64,000 nt of DNA. Source: Salipiger abyssi (GTDB lineage Bacteria; Pseudomonadota; Alphaproteobacteria; Rhodobacterales; Rhodobacteraceae). Positions 56,003 through 64,000 of this stretch are shown one piece after another. The stretch is from contig NZ_JAEKIS010000001.1 in NCBI RefSeq assembly GCF_017311415.1, positions 124,001-188,000 of the forward strand. The letters are read 5' to 3'. The notes under the pieces are model-generated. The model made no database searches. It had not been told where the DNA came from and saw nothing but the letters and a program-made list of their open reading frames with translations. Position numbers and translations under genes: made by a program. The number at the start of each line of letters is the position of its first letter. Within the stretch, counting starts at the first letter, position 1.

Positions 56003-56329
56003 TCAGGCGGCTTCGCGCTCCGCGGCAGCGGCTGCATTGCGGCGTTCGCTTTCTTCGCGCGATAGCGCGACCGAGGTGCGCACACCTTTGCCCACGAATT
56101 CCATCAGGCCGGCGACGACACGCTCGTTGGGGTCGATGCCGGCACAGCTGAGCACCTCACGGCCATCGCGCGAGCGTGCCCAGCGGGCAATCTGTTCGGG
56201 ACCATTGCCATATTTCTTGTCATCGGCGATGGCGTCGTCGAGCGCAGCCAGAACCACAGCGGCAAAGAGCTTGCGCGCGCGGTTGCCTTGTTCGGCATTA
56301 AAGGCTGTGCTGTCCACGAAATCCTTCAT
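56003..56329 (-). CDS. small conserved Rhodobacterales protein (DUF6280-like)
   Basis: A 108-residue protein with no recognised catalytic motif: MKDFVDSTAFNAEQGNRARK, then RKLFAAVVLAALDDAIADDKKYGN, ARWARSRDGREVLSCAG and a charged, Ala-rich end. I recognise it as a conserved Rhodobacterales protein of unknown function, helical and cytoplasmic. The ATG at 56329 has AAAGG upstream. It is divergent from efp across a 216-bp AT-richer region. Confidence 0.78.
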   Translation of the reverse strand: MKDFVDSTAFNAEQGNRARKLFAAVVLAALDDAIADDKKYGNGPEQIARWARSRDGREVLSCAGIDPNERVVAGLMEFVGKGVRTSVALSREESERRNAAAAAEREAA

Positions 56330-56474
56330 AATTCGACCTTTGATTATTGCTCTTGTCTTTTCCGGCGTGTGAGGCGTTATGAACCATTCCGTTCGATTCG
56401 GATACACCTCAAACGCATGACACCTATGCGTTGATCGCATGGGTTTGTTTGAGCGCACACGATATATCGTTGTC

Positions 56475-56503
56475 TTGCACGGGCACGACTGGCCAGATAT
56501 AGG
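56475..56503 (+). promoter_or_regulatory. sigma-70-type promoter of efp
   Basis: TTGCAC (56475-56480) and TATAGG (56498-56503) are separated by exactly 17 bp, giving a start near 56510, about 36 bases before the efp ATG. Box match and spacing are good for an alphaproteobacterial housekeeping promoter. Confidence 0.65.
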
Positions 56504-56545
56504 AGCGGCCAGACAATCATCAACCTTTTGCCAAAGATTAGTCCC

Positions 56546-57109
56546 ATGCCCAAGATCAACGGTAACGAGATCCGCCCCGGCAACGTGCTGGAGCACAATG
56601 ACGGCCTCTGGGCCGCCGTGAAGGTGGACCATGTGAAGCCCGGCAAGGGCGGGGCGTTCGCGCAGGTCGAGCTGCGCAACCTTCGCAACGGTTCCAAGCT
56701 GAACGAGCGCTTCCGCTCCGCCGACAAGGTCGAGCGCGTGCGGCTCGAACAGAAGGACATGCAGTTCCTCTTCGAGAGCGACGGCATGCTGACCTTCATG
56801 GATACCGAAACCTACGACCAGGTCGCGCTGCCGGCGGAAATCCTCGGTGAGCGTCGCCCGTTCCTTCAGGACGGCATGACCATCGTGGTGGAGTTCTACG
56901 ACGCAGAGGCGCTGAACGCGACGCTGCCGCAGAAGGTGACTTGCAAGGTCGTGGAGACCGAGCCGGTGGTCAAAGGCCAGACGGCGGCGAACAGCTTCAA
57001 GCCCGCGACGCTGGACAATGGCGTCAAGGTCATGGTGCCGCCCTTTGTCGGGCAGGACGAGGATATCGTCGTGAACACCGAAACCATGGAATATTCGGAA
57101 CGCGCATAA
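56546..57109 (+). CDS. efp: translation elongation factor P
   Basis: A 187-residue protein with three beta-barrel domains. The modified lysine of EF-P, Lys34, lies in the loop PGKGGAF, and the C-terminal domain contains [23 protein letters not shown] relieves ribosome stalling at polyproline. The lysine-loop suggests EpmA-type lysylation or another modification; no epmA/B is seen here. The ATG at 56546 rather than an upstream ATG (56528) fits family length. A terminator hairpin follows. Confidence 0.97.
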   Translation: MPKINGNEIRPGNVLEHNDGLWAAVKVDHVKPGKGGAFAQVELRNLRNGSKLNERFRSADKVERVRLEQKDMQFLFESDGMLTFMDTETYDQVALPAEILGERRPFLQDGMTIVVEFYDAEALNATLPQKVTCKVVETEPVVKGQTAANSFKPATLDNGVKVMVPPFVGQDEDIVVNTETMEYSERA

Positions 57110-57170
57110 CCCGCGCGCCGATGTTCTTCCGTCCCCGTGCGATCCGGGGGCGTATATCGAGACAGTGACC

Positions 57171-57204
57171 AGGGCCTCCGGCGCAAAGCCAAGGAGGCCC
57201 TTTT
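57171..57204 (+). terminator. efp terminator hairpin that also contains the next gene's Shine-Dalgarno
   Basis: AGGGCCTCC (57171-57179) pairs with GGAGGCCCT (57193-57201), followed by TTTC, giving a 9-bp stem at the end of efp. The 3' arm overlaps the Shine-Dalgarno AAGGAGG (57191-57197) of the acetyltransferase gene that starts at 57206. If transcription reads through, the hairpin would mask that ribosome-binding site. Confidence 0.8.
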
Positions 57205-57205
57205 C

Positions 57206-57673
57206 ATGATCGACCATTTCACCGAGACCGACCTGCCGGATATGGCGGTGCTGCTGCGCGGGCTGAACGCGCAGCACGCGGCACGTCTGCCGCAGCGGTT
57301 CCACGAGCGTGCCGACGCGACGGCGCTCGGCGGTTTCCTGCAGGAGCGCATGGGGCAGGGGGCGCGGGCGCTGGTCTACCGCGCCGGGGGCGTGGCGCGC
57401 GGCTACCTGCTCTGGCATCCGCGCGATGTGCCGGCGAGCGCGGTGGACTGCGCGCGGCGCGTGGCGGTGCTGGAGCATATCGCGGTGGCGCCCTCCTGGC
57501 GGCGGCGCGGTATCGGGCGGCGGTTGGTGACGCGGTTCGAGGCGGAGGCGGCGGGCAGCGGCTGCGACGCCTGGGTGACGGCGGTGCACGACTTCAACGC
57601 CGCCTCCGCCGCGCTGATGCGGCAGGCGGGAGCGGCGCGGGCCATCGACATTCTGGAAAAGCCGCTGGCATAG
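57206..57673 (+). CDS. GNAT-family N-acetyltransferase
   Basis: A 155-residue GCN5-type acetyltransferase with the acetyl-CoA-binding motif A VAPSWRRRGIGRRLVTRFEA and a conserved HNAASA-like DFNAASAALM region. The start at 57206 follows AAGGAGG by 8 bases. Substrate is unknown. It is 96 bp after efp, and its RBS lies inside the efp terminator hairpin. Paired palindromes follow its stop. Confidence 0.87.
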   Translation: MIDHFTETDLPDMAVLLRGLNAQHAARLPQRFHERADATALGGFLQERMGQGARALVYRAGGVARGYLLWHPRDVPASAVDCARRVAVLEHIAVAPSWRRRGIGRRLVTRFEAEAAGSGCDAWVTAVHDFNAASAALMRQAGAARAIDILEKPLA

Positions 57674-57676
57674 GCG

Positions 57677-57720
57677 CAAGATCCTTCGAAGGATCTTGCA
57701 AATCTCTTCGAAGAGATTTG
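57677..57720. repeat. paired TTCGAA-centred perfect palindromes
   Basis: Adjoining 22-bp perfect palindromes: 57677-57698 (arm CAAGATCC, centre TTCGAA) and 57699-57720 (arm CAAATCTC, centre TTCGAA). The same design as at 33943-33986: first arm CAAGAyCC, second arm CAAATyyC. They sit between the convergent acetyltransferase and fructosamine kinase genes. Confidence 0.9.
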
Positions 57721-57725
57721 GGCGC

Positions 57726-58523
57726 TCAGACCCCGGTGGCGCTCAGCAGCCGTGCCACCATGCCCTGATAGCTCGCGCCGAAGAGCCGGAAATGCACCAG
57801 CGCCGGGAAGAGCTGATAGATCGCCCGCCGCTCGGCCCGGCCCGGTTCCTGCGGCCCGTAGCCTTGCCAGAACGCGTCCGGCGGGCTGCCGAAGAGCTCC
57901 AGCATGGCCAGATCCACCTCAGCATGACCGTGATAGCAGGCCGGGTCGATCATCCAGGCGGTACCGTCGCCGAAGAGCGCGTTGCCGGTCCAGAGATCGC
58001 CATGCAGCAGCGCCGGCGTCGGGCTGGCGGGCAGACGTTCGGGCAGCGCCCGGGCCAGCGCCTCGAGCCGCCGCGCCTGCGCCATGGGCAGCACCGGCAG
58101 GAAGGGCAGCAGCCGCCGCCGCGCCCAGAAATCCGGCCAGTTGTCGGCATGGCCGTTGGGGATCGGCTGCGGCCCGAAGGCGTAGTCCTCCGGCCAGCCA
58201 TATTGCGCGCCACGGCAATTGTGCAGCCGCCGCAGCCCTTGCCCCAGCGCCTGCCAGCCGGCGGGGGCGGCCGGCGCTTCGTCCAGCCATTGCAGGCAGA
58301 GCAACGATCCGGCCTGATGCAGCACCTCGGGCACCGGCGCCTCTGCGGTGGCCATGGCGGCGAGCATGCGCGCCTCGCTGTCGACCCGCTCGCCGCGCTT
58401 CACAGCCATCACCCGCCCGTCCTCGAGCGTGACCTTCAGCACCTCGGAGAGATCGCCGCCATGCAATGGGCGCGCAGAGGCGATCCCGGTGCCGAAAACC
58501 TGTGCGAGCCCGTCCAGGCTCAT
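57726..58523 (-). CDS. fructosamine kinase family protein
   Basis: A 265-residue kinase-like protein of the fructosamine/ketosamine-3-kinase family: the catalytic loop is LLHGDLWTGNALF and the metal-binding DPACYHGHAEVDLAM follows. It phosphorylates sugar adducts on proteins or amines for deglycation. Its ATG overlaps the ygfZ stop (ATGA), so it is translationally coupled to it. Confidence 0.9.
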   Translation of the reverse strand: MSLDGLAQVFGTGIASARPLHGGDLSEVLKVTLEDGRVMAVKRGERVDSEARMLAAMATAEAPVPEVLHQAGSLLCLQWLDEAPAAPAGWQALGQGLRRLHNCRGAQYGWPEDYAFGPQPIPNGHADNWPDFWARRRLLPFLPVLPMAQARRLEALARALPERLPASPTPALLHGDLWTGNALFGDGTAWMIDPACYHGHAEVDLAMLELFGSPPDAFWQGYGPQEPGRAERRAIYQLFPALVHFRLFGASYQGMVARLLSATGV

Positions 58524-59254
58524 GGCGCGTAGCGCACCACGGCGCCATCCGCCCGCATCTCGTCGCTCGCTCGGTCAAAGCGCAGATGCGCGATTCCCTT
58601 GCCTCCGGCCTGGGTGAAGAGCGTGCCCGCGAGTTTCTCGCCGGCGACGATCTCGGTGCCCGGCGCGGCGCTGCCCTCGACACCGACCGTGACCAGCCCC
58701 TTGCGCAGGGAAGTCTTGTGCTTCATCCGCGCGGTCACTTCCTGACCGACGAAACAGCCCTTGTGGAAATCCACCCCGTGCAGGCGCTCGAACCCGGCCT
58801 CCAGAATGAAGGTGTCGGGGGTCAGCTCCACGCCGCTTTCGGGCACGCAGGCGGCGACGCGCAGCGCCTCCCAGTCGGCGGCATCGCCGGGTTGCCCGTC
58901 ATAGCCGCGCCAGCCGAGCGACGGGTCGCGCGGATCGGCAAAGGCGCCCTCGGGCGGGGTGCCGGTGCCCCGGGTGACCTCGATATCTGTCTCGGCAATC
59001 TCGACCTTGCTGCGCAGCTTGTAGAGCGACAGTGCGCGCATCAGATCATCGGCCAGATCCGCCGCCACGTCGATCAGGATATCCTCGCCCGCCGGCACCA
59101 GCAGGAAATCCGAGCGGTACTTGCCCTGCGGCGTCAGCAGCGCTGCATAGACCATGCCGTTTTTCAGCTGCGTGACGTCATTGGTCACCAGACCTTGCAG
59201 AAACTGTTCGGAGTCCGGGCCGCTCAGTCGCAGCACCTTGCGTTTGCCAGTCAT
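58520..59254 (-). CDS. ygfZ: folate-binding protein YgfZ (Fe-S cluster maintenance)
   Basis: A 244-residue GcvT-fold protein carrying the YgfZ signature KGCFVGQE (165-172), with Cys167 as the essential residue. YgfZ supports repair or assembly of Fe-S clusters using tetrahydrofolate. GGGAGA lies upstream of the start at 59254. It forms an operon with the fructosamine kinase downstream. Confidence 0.92.
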   Translation of the reverse strand: MTGKRKVLRLSGPDSEQFLQGLVTNDVTQLKNGMVYAALLTPQGKYRSDFLLVPAGEDILIDVAADLADDLMRALSLYKLRSKVEIAETDIEVTRGTGTPPEGAFADPRDPSLGWRGYDGQPGDAADWEALRVAACVPESGVELTPDTFILEAGFERLHGVDFHKGCFVGQEVTARMKHKTSLRKGLVTVGVEGSAAPGTEIVAGEKLAGTLFTQAGGKGIAHLRFDRASDEMRADGAVVRYAP

Positions 59255-59317
59255 CGCGTTCTCCCGTCTGTCTCCCGCTATGTAACGGCAAGGGCGCGGG
59301 GTTGCGAGGGGCCGGGA

Positions 59318-61066
59318 TCAGCTTTCGGTGAACTGCATGGCATGAAGCCGCGCATAGGCGCCGTTTCGGGCAAGCAGGTCGTCATGCGTGCCTTCTTCGA
59401 CGACGCGGCCCTGATCCATCACCATGATCTTGTCCGCATGGCGCACGGTCGACAGCCGGTGCGCGATGACCAGCGTGGTGCGGCCTTCGGCGAGGCGTTC
59501 CAGCGCCTGCTGCACCACCGCCTCGGATTGCGCATCAAGCGCCGAAGTCGCCTCGTCGAGCAGCAGAATCGGGGTGTCGCGCAGCAGCGCGCGGGCAATG
59601 GCGACGCGCTGGCGCTGCCCGCCCGAAAGCGCCGAGCCGCGCGGCCCCACCGGCGCGTCGAGCCCGCCTTCGAGCCGGGGCAGGAAATCCGCCACATGCG
59701 CGGCTTTCAGCACCTTGTCCAACTGCTCTTCCGAGACATCTTTCCGCCCCAGCAGGATGTTCTCTCGCAGCGATTCGTCGAAGAGCAGCGCCTCCTGACT
59801 GACCACTGAAAACAGCCCGCGCAGATCGCCAAGCCGCATCGTCGCCACCGGCACGCCGCCGATCTCGACGCGACCGCTTTCGGGCTCGGCAAGCCGGGTC
59901 AGCACGTTGAACACGGTGGATTTGCCCGCACCCGAGGCGCCCACCAGCGCAGTGGTCTTGCCGGGCTCGGCGACAAGGCTGGCGCCGCGCAGCACCGGCG
60001 CCTCGCCATAGGCCAGATGCACGTCGTCCAGCACCACGCCGGGCACGCCCTGCGGCGCCGGCTGCGGCGTCTCGGGATCGCGCAGCGCCGGCACCATGTC
60101 GAGCAGCTCCTTCAGCCGCTCGATGGAGGCGGCGGCGATCTGCCAGTTGCCGCTAACGGCACCCAGCCGGCGCAGCGGCTCGAAGGCCAGCGCGATGGCG
60201 GTGAAGAAGGCCATGAAATCGCCCACGGTCTTGGATCCGGCGAGGATCTCGCCGCCGCCATAGAACAGCACCCCCATAAAGCCGATGCCCGACATGATGT
60301 CGATCAGCCCGGGGATAGAGCTTTGCCCAAGCGCGGCGCGGGTCTCGGCATTGATGCGCTTGTCGGTGAGCTTGCGGTAGCGCGCCGCCTGATACTCCTC
60401 CAGCCGGTTGAGCTTGACCGGCACGATGCCGTGGAACACCTCGTTGAGCCGGGTGGAGAGCCTGGCGGCGATATCGCGGGCGTGGCGGGCATTGCCTCGC
60501 ACATAGCGCTGCACCAGGATCGACGGCAGCACCATCAGCGGCGCGCCGACCAGCGCCACCAGCGTCCAGCGCCAGTCGATCCCCAGCGCCACGCCGAAGA
60601 GCGAGATGAGCGCAATCACGTCGCGCCCGGCGCCGGTGATGATGATGCGCCAGACCTTGCTGATCTGGCCGACATCGCCCTCGACCCGCTGCATCAGATA
60701 GCCCGGCCCGTAGGCCTGGTGGAAACTGCCGTCGAGCGTCATCAGATGCCTGAGCAGGTCGTTGCGGATATCGCCCACGGTGCGCTCTGAGACCTGCGTC
60801 ATCAGAACCTTCTGCGCGACGCTGGCCAGCGCCCGGATCATGAAGCTGGCAAAGATCACCAGCCCGACCCACCACAGCGCATCCGCGTTGCCGCCGACAA
60901 AGACATTGTCGAACATCGGCTTCATCATGTAGCTGAGCAGCCCGAACATGGCGCCTTCGACGCTCATGAAGATCAGCGCCACCACCAGCAACAGCCGGTA
61001 GGGCCAGAGATAGGTCCACCAGAGCCAGAGAAACAGCCCGCGGGGTTTCTTGGGCGTGTCGGTCAC
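59318..61066 (-). CDS. ABC exporter with fused membrane and ATPase domains (MsbA-like)
   Basis: A 582-residue half-transporter: six membrane helices (about 15-310) and an ATPase domain with Walker A GASGAGKST, signature LSGGQRQR, Walker B LLLDEATSALD, and switch His in IAHRLS. It resembles MsbA lipid flippases but could transport drugs or peptides. GTG at 61066 overlaps the phosphatase stop (GTGA), and GGAGGAG lies upstream, so it is translated with it. Confidence 0.9.
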   Translation of the reverse strand: MTDTPKKPRGLFLWLWWTYLWPYRLLLVVALIFMSVEGAMFGLLSYMMKPMFDNVFVGGNADALWWVGLVIFASFMIRALASVAQKVLMTQVSERTVGDIRNDLLRHLMTLDGSFHQAYGPGYLMQRVEGDVGQISKVWRIIITGAGRDVIALISLFGVALGIDWRWTLVALVGAPLMVLPSILVQRYVRGNARHARDIAARLSTRLNEVFHGIVPVKLNRLEEYQAARYRKLTDKRINAETRAALGQSSIPGLIDIMSGIGFMGVLFYGGGEILAGSKTVGDFMAFFTAIALAFEPLRRLGAVSGNWQIAAASIERLKELLDMVPALRDPETPQPAPQGVPGVVLDDVHLAYGEAPVLRGASLVAEPGKTTALVGASGAGKSTVFNVLTRLAEPESGRVEIGGVPVATMRLGDLRGLFSVVSQEALLFDESLRENILLGRKDVSEEQLDKVLKAAHVADFLPRLEGGLDAPVGPRGSALSGGQRQRVAIARALLRDTPILLLDEATSALDAQSEAVVQQALERLAEGRTTLVIAHRLSTVRHADKIMVMDQGRVVEEGTHDDLLARNGAYARLHAMQFTES

Positions 61067-61758
61067 GCCAGCTCCTCCGGCGGGCGGCGGGCGTCGAAAC
61101 CGGCCTGAACCGGTTTGCTGTCGTATTCGGTGGCGATCCACTGCTCGAAGGGGATCGGATCGCGGCGGTTGCGCGCCGCGTAGACGTCGAGAATATAGCC
61201 CTGAATGCCGGTGCGGGTGAATTCCAGATGGATGTATTTCAGCCCGAGCTGCTTGCGCGCCTCTTCCACCGGCACGCCCTCGAACACCATCAGATAGACG
61301 GCAGAGGCGAACCCGGCGCGGTCGGCGCCGGATTTGCAGTGGAACATCATCGGGCGTTCCGCCGTGCGCATGGTCTCGATCAGGGTGAGGATGCGCTCGC
61401 GCTTGGGCGCCATGCGCGCCCAGAGCTTGGCATGCAGCAGCGTCAGCCCGAGTTTCTCGCAGCTCTCCTTTTCAAAGAGGTAATGCGAGTATTTCTCTTC
61501 GCCGCGCAGGGTGATCACCGTCTTGATGCCCATGCGGGCGTATTTCTCGAACCGGCGATGCGTGGGCTGGTTGGAGCGCCATACCCCCGGCGCGATCTGC
61601 CAGAAATTTGTCCAGACGCTGCGCAGCCAGGCGTGATCGAAGAGATTGTAATGCAGGGTCGATAGCGCCCGGGCCCCGGGCGACGAGATGTCCTTGCCGA
61701 AGGACCGGCGAAACCGCCGTTCGGCCGTTTCGATCTTTTCCCAGAGCTGCGCGAGCAT
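61063..61758 (-). CDS. tyrosine/dual-specificity phosphatase family protein
   Basis: A 231-residue protein with the phosphatase loop HCKSGADRAG (Cys141, Arg147), preceded by WRSNQPTHRRFEKYARMGIKTVITLRGE, a pattern of Siw14/DSP-type phosphatases. No signal peptide or membrane segment is evident. Its stop overlaps the ABC exporter start, indicating a two-gene operon. The substrate could be a phosphoprotein, inositol phosphate or lipid phosphate. Confidence 0.85.
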   Translation of the reverse strand: MLAQLWEKIETAERRFRRSFGKDISSPGARALSTLHYNLFDHAWLRSVWTNFWQIAPGVWRSNQPTHRRFEKYARMGIKTVITLRGEEKYSHYLFEKESCEKLGLTLLHAKLWARMAPKRERILTLIETMRTAERPMMFHCKSGADRAGFASAVYLMVFEGVPVEEARKQLGLKYIHLEFTRTGIQGYILDVYAARNRRDPIPFEQWIATEYDSKPVQAGFDARRPPEELA

Positions 61759-61899
61759 TGTGCCGTCCCGTTGATCTGGCGGGGGTTTAGTGGGCCTGTT
61801 CCGTCAAGGCAAGCATAGCGCCGCATTGACGCCACCGCATCGCTGGTTAGGTTGGCCGCCGTGCCGCCATTTCAAGGGGCGCATTCACGGAGAAAATCG

Positions 61900-63096
61900 A
61901 TGTCGCTTGCCCATGGTCGCCCGTATCTGGCCATTCCCGGCCCCTCTGTCATGCCCGACGCGGTGCTGCGCGCCATGCACCGCGCCTCGCCCAATATCTA
62001 CGAGGGCGAGCTGGTCGAGATGGTGCGCGGGCTGGTGCCGGATCTGAAATACGTGGCGCAGACCGAGGGGTATGCGACGATCTATACCACAAACGGTCAC
62101 GGCGCCTGGGAGGCGTCGCTGTCGAACGTGGCGAGCGAGGGCGACACCGTTCTGGTGGCGGCCACGGGGCGCTTTGGCCATGGCTGGGCGGATGTCGCCA
62201 CGGGGCTTGGTCTCGAGGTGCAGCTTATTGATTTCGGGCGGAAATCGCCGCTCGATCCGGCGCGGGTGGAGGAGGCGCTCACCGCCGACAAGGCGCATCG
62301 GATCAAGGCGGTGCTGATGAGCCATGTGGACACCGCGACCTCGGTGCGCAACGACGTGGCGGCGGTGCGCGCGGCGATCGACGCGGCGGGTCACCCGGCG
62401 CTGCTGATGGCCGATTGCATCGCCTCCATGGGCTGCGACCGGTTCCTGATGGACGAGTGGGGGGCCGATGTGGCGGTGACCGGCTCGCAGAAGGGGCTGA
62501 TGGTGCCGCCGGGAATGAGTTTCGTGTTCTTCAACGACCGCGCGGCGGCGCGGCGGGCAGAGGTGAAGCGGGTCAGCCGCTACTGGGACTGGGTGCCGCG
62601 CGCCGAGCCGGAATTCTTCTACCAGTATTTCGGCGGGACGGCGCCGACGCATCATCTCTACGGGCTGCGGGCCTCGCTCGACATGATCCGTGCCGAGGGG
62701 ATCGAGGCGATCTGGGCGCGCCACGCGACGCTGGCCCGGGCGATCTGGGCGGCGGCGGATGTCTGGGGCGCGGAGGGCCCGATGGAGATGAACATCTCTG
62801 ATCCGGCGCAGCGCTCGCACGCGGTCACCGCGCTGCGGCTGGGCGCGCCCTATGGCGCGCAGCTTCGGGAATGGACGGACAAGCGGGCGGGGGTGACGCT
62901 GGGCATCGGGCTCGGCATGTCGGAGCCCGAGGATCCGATGGGCACCGGGTTTTTCCGCATCGGCCATATGGGCCATGTGAATGCGCATATGGTGCTGGGG
63001 TTGCTGGGCGTGGTGGAGGCGGGTTTGAAGTCGCTGGGCATCCCGCATGGGCGCGGCGGTGTCGCGGCGGCGGCGGAGGTGATCGGCGCGGCCTGA
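61900..63096 (+). CDS. alanine/serine-glyoxylate aminotransferase family protein
   Basis: A 398-residue class V PLP aminotransferase with Asp172 in LMADCIASMGCD and the Schiff-base Lys198 in GSQKGLM. The opening PGPSVMPDAVLRAMHRASPNI is the family block. It may transfer amino groups between serine or alanine and glyoxylate, which would connect to phosphoglycolate metabolism from RuBisCO oxygenation. It is divergent from the phosphatase-exporter operon. GGAG precedes the start. Repeat copy C begins 3 bp after its stop. Confidence 0.9.
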   Translation: MSLAHGRPYLAIPGPSVMPDAVLRAMHRASPNIYEGELVEMVRGLVPDLKYVAQTEGYATIYTTNGHGAWEASLSNVASEGDTVLVAATGRFGHGWADVATGLGLEVQLIDFGRKSPLDPARVEEALTADKAHRIKAVLMSHVDTATSVRNDVAAVRAAIDAAGHPALLMADCIASMGCDRFLMDEWGADVAVTGSQKGLMVPPGMSFVFFNDRAAARRAEVKRVSRYWDWVPRAEPEFFYQYFGGTAPTHHLYGLRASLDMIRAEGIEAIWARHATLARAIWAAADVWGAEGPMEMNISDPAQRSHAVTALRLGAPYGAQLREWTDKRAGVTLGIGLGMSEPEDPMGTGFFRIGHMGHVNAHMVLGLLGVVEAGLKSLGIPHGRGGVAAAAEVIGAA

Positions 63097-63098
63097 GC

Positions 63099-63358
63099 TT
63101 TGCGCGGTGCGGTGGGCAGATTGCCCACCCTACGGTCGTGCGTTGCCCCGGGCGCGGGACAAGGCCGAAGGCCGCCGCGCCATCGCCGGCCCGTCCCCCG
63201 GGCTGGCGATTTGGTGACGCTAGCGCAAAGTGTCGGGGTCTTTCGGACTTGGCCGGGATAAATCGAGAGGTTCAGAGGTAATTTCGCCATCCCCCGGGCC
63301 GGCGATGGCGCGGCTTACCAACCGTAGGGTGGGCAATCTGCCCACCGCACCGCGCAAA
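63099..63358 (+). repeat. modular inverted-repeat element, copy C (no hairpin array)
   Basis: Perfect 38-bp inverted repeats bound the element (63099-63136 and 63321-63358). Beyond the shared end sequence they share a copy-specific outer extension TTTGCGCGGTGC and inner GGT. Inside are core 1 (GCGGGACAAGGCCGAAGGCC, as in copy A) and core 2 (GGCTGGCGATTTGGTGACG, CTTTCGGACTTGG, AAATCGAGAGGTTC), with the hairpin array absent. The element lies between convergent genes, and its right arm ends 24 bp before the stop of the small membrane gene. Confidence 0.9.
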
Positions 63359-63381
63359 CCTCACTCGTGCCCACAGCGCAC

Positions 63382-63570
63382 CTATCCCCGCCGCCTCAGA
63401 CGCCGTTCCAGCCGGGTGATCAGGTGATTCACCGCCAGTCCCAACAGCAGCACGGCGCCCAGACCCCACTGCACCCAGAGCACAGCGAAAATCCACAGCA
63501 TGTTGATGAACAGAAACACCAGCGCGGGGGTGGTGAAATCCGGCGCGGGCTGGCGGGTACGGTCGTCCAT
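63382..63570 (-). CDS. small membrane protein of unknown function
   Basis: A 62-residue protein with two hydrophobic helices (about residues 15-32 and 34-50) and a basic C-terminus (RLERRLRRRG). The start at 63570 was chosen over an upstream ATG because it leaves a compact polar N-terminus. It is positioned 97 bp after the aminotransferase-like gene on the same strand. No family is recognised. Confidence 0.6.
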   Translation of the reverse strand: MDDRTRQPAPDFTTPALVFLFINMLWIFAVLWVQWGLGAVLLLGLAVNHLITRLERRLRRRG

Positions 63571-63666
63571 TGCGGGGCATCCTCTCGGCAGCGGCTCTTG
63601 GCGCAAGTTAGCACAGCCTGCGCCCGGCTCACCCGTCCGAAGCTCACCTTTGCGTGCGCCGCGCGC

Positions 63667-64000
63667 TCATGCGGCGGTTTCGGAGGCCTCTGCCAGCGCC
63701 TTGGGCAGTTCCTCGGCGAGGACATTCAGATCCGCTCCGGTGCCCGCGCTGATCCGCAGGCAGCGGTCCTGCGGCGCGACGAAGGGCATGCGCACAAAGA
63801 CCCCGCGCGCCACCAGTGCCTTCAGTACCGCGCGGGCGAAATCGCCGTCGCGGCCGCAATCCACCGCGACGAAATTCGTCGCGCTCGGCAGGCAGGTGAG
63901 CCCGTTCGCCGCGGCGATCTCCACGATCCGCGTGCGCGCCGCGCCGACCCTGTCGCGGATCTCTGCCAGCCAGGCATCGTCGCGCAGCGCCGCCAATACG
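63667..64000 (-). CDS. histidinol-phosphate aminotransferase-like protein, C-terminal part (runs off window)
   Basis: About 110 C-terminal residues of a class I/II PLP aminotransferase are visible, including NGLTCLPSATNFVAVDCG and the arginine-bearing DRCLRISAGTGADLN block near the end, which binds the substrate carboxylate or phosphate. The pattern is closest to HisC-type enzymes. The N-terminal part with the PLP lysine is outside the window, so the exact reaction cannot be given. Confidence 0.8.
   Translation of the reverse strand, partial: VLAALRDDAWLAEIRDRVGAARTRIVEIAAANGLTCLPSATNFVAVDCGRDGDFARAVLKALVARGVFVRMPFVAPQDRCLRISAGTGADLNVLAEELPKALAEASETAA

Overview
This GC-rich window most likely comes from an alphaproteobacterium of the Rhodobacteraceae (Roseobacter group). 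That is an inference from a red-type (form IC) RuBisCO operon with CbbX, an AsnC-Ssd-Atf/EutBC ectoine-catabolism block, the order isoaspartyl methyltransferase - TolC - PopZ-like protein, a short alphaproteobacterial SRP RNA, and a small Rhodobacterales-specific protein. No tRNA, rRNA, CRISPR array or intact mobile element was seen.

Layout. 1-3.4 kb: regulators (two MerR, one LysR) with an alpha/beta hydrolase, a carboxymuconolactone-decarboxylase-family gene and a decayed FMN-binding pseudogene. 3.4-9.3 kb: a divergent (hydroxy)ectoine-utilisation block, with aminotransferase, semialdehyde dehydrogenase and AsnC-type regulator on the minus strand and eutB-eutC on the plus strand. 9.6-13.7 kb: a 1348-residue RTX/Calx-beta extracellular nuclease. 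13.7-19.3 kb: tamB and tamA (outer-membrane assembly). 19.5-29.3 kb: housekeeping genes (sugar epimerase, dnaX, ankyrin protein, zinc peptidase, PTP-like phosphatase, SRP RNA, cpdB, nudC, SRPBCC). 29.6-33.2 kb: a ynjBCD-type ABC importer. 33.3-34.0 kb: a methyltransferase.

33.99-46.9 kb is the metabolic centrepiece. It is a minus-strand Calvin-Benson-Bassham operon (fbp-prk-tkt-gap-fba-cbbL-cbbS-cbbX-rpe-redoxin-gph-cbbY) read divergently from cbbR. It should fix CO2 (prk, cbbLS), keep RuBisCO active (cbbX), regenerate ribulose-1,5-bisphosphate (tkt, fba, fbp, rpe), and dispose of phosphoglycolate (gph) and xylulose-1,5-bisphosphate (cbbY). The last gene, cbbY, carries an in-frame stop and a frameshift. 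A serine-glyoxylate-type aminotransferase at 61.9 kb could handle photorespiratory glyoxylate.

46.9-64 kb: a D-amino-acid-dehydrogenase-like oxidoreductase, a MacA-MacB-type exporter, an IS3 remnant, envelope proteins (DUF883, holin-like, TolC), a PopZ-like disordered protein, efp, an acetyltransferase, a fructosamine kinase, YgfZ, an MsbA-like ABC exporter coupled to a phosphatase, the aminotransferase, and the C-terminal part of a histidinol-phosphate-aminotransferase-like protein running off the end.

The most unusual content lies between genes. (1) Three copies (6.4, 29.4 and 63.1 kb) of a modular repeat are bounded by perfect inverted repeats. Two conserved cores flank an internal hairpin array whose length varies between copies. 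(2) Perfect palindromes, usually 22 bp and in adjacent pairs, are centred on TTCGAA or CGTACG and sit at the 3' ends of convergent genes. Nearly every convergent junction in the window carries one of these structures or a classical terminator.
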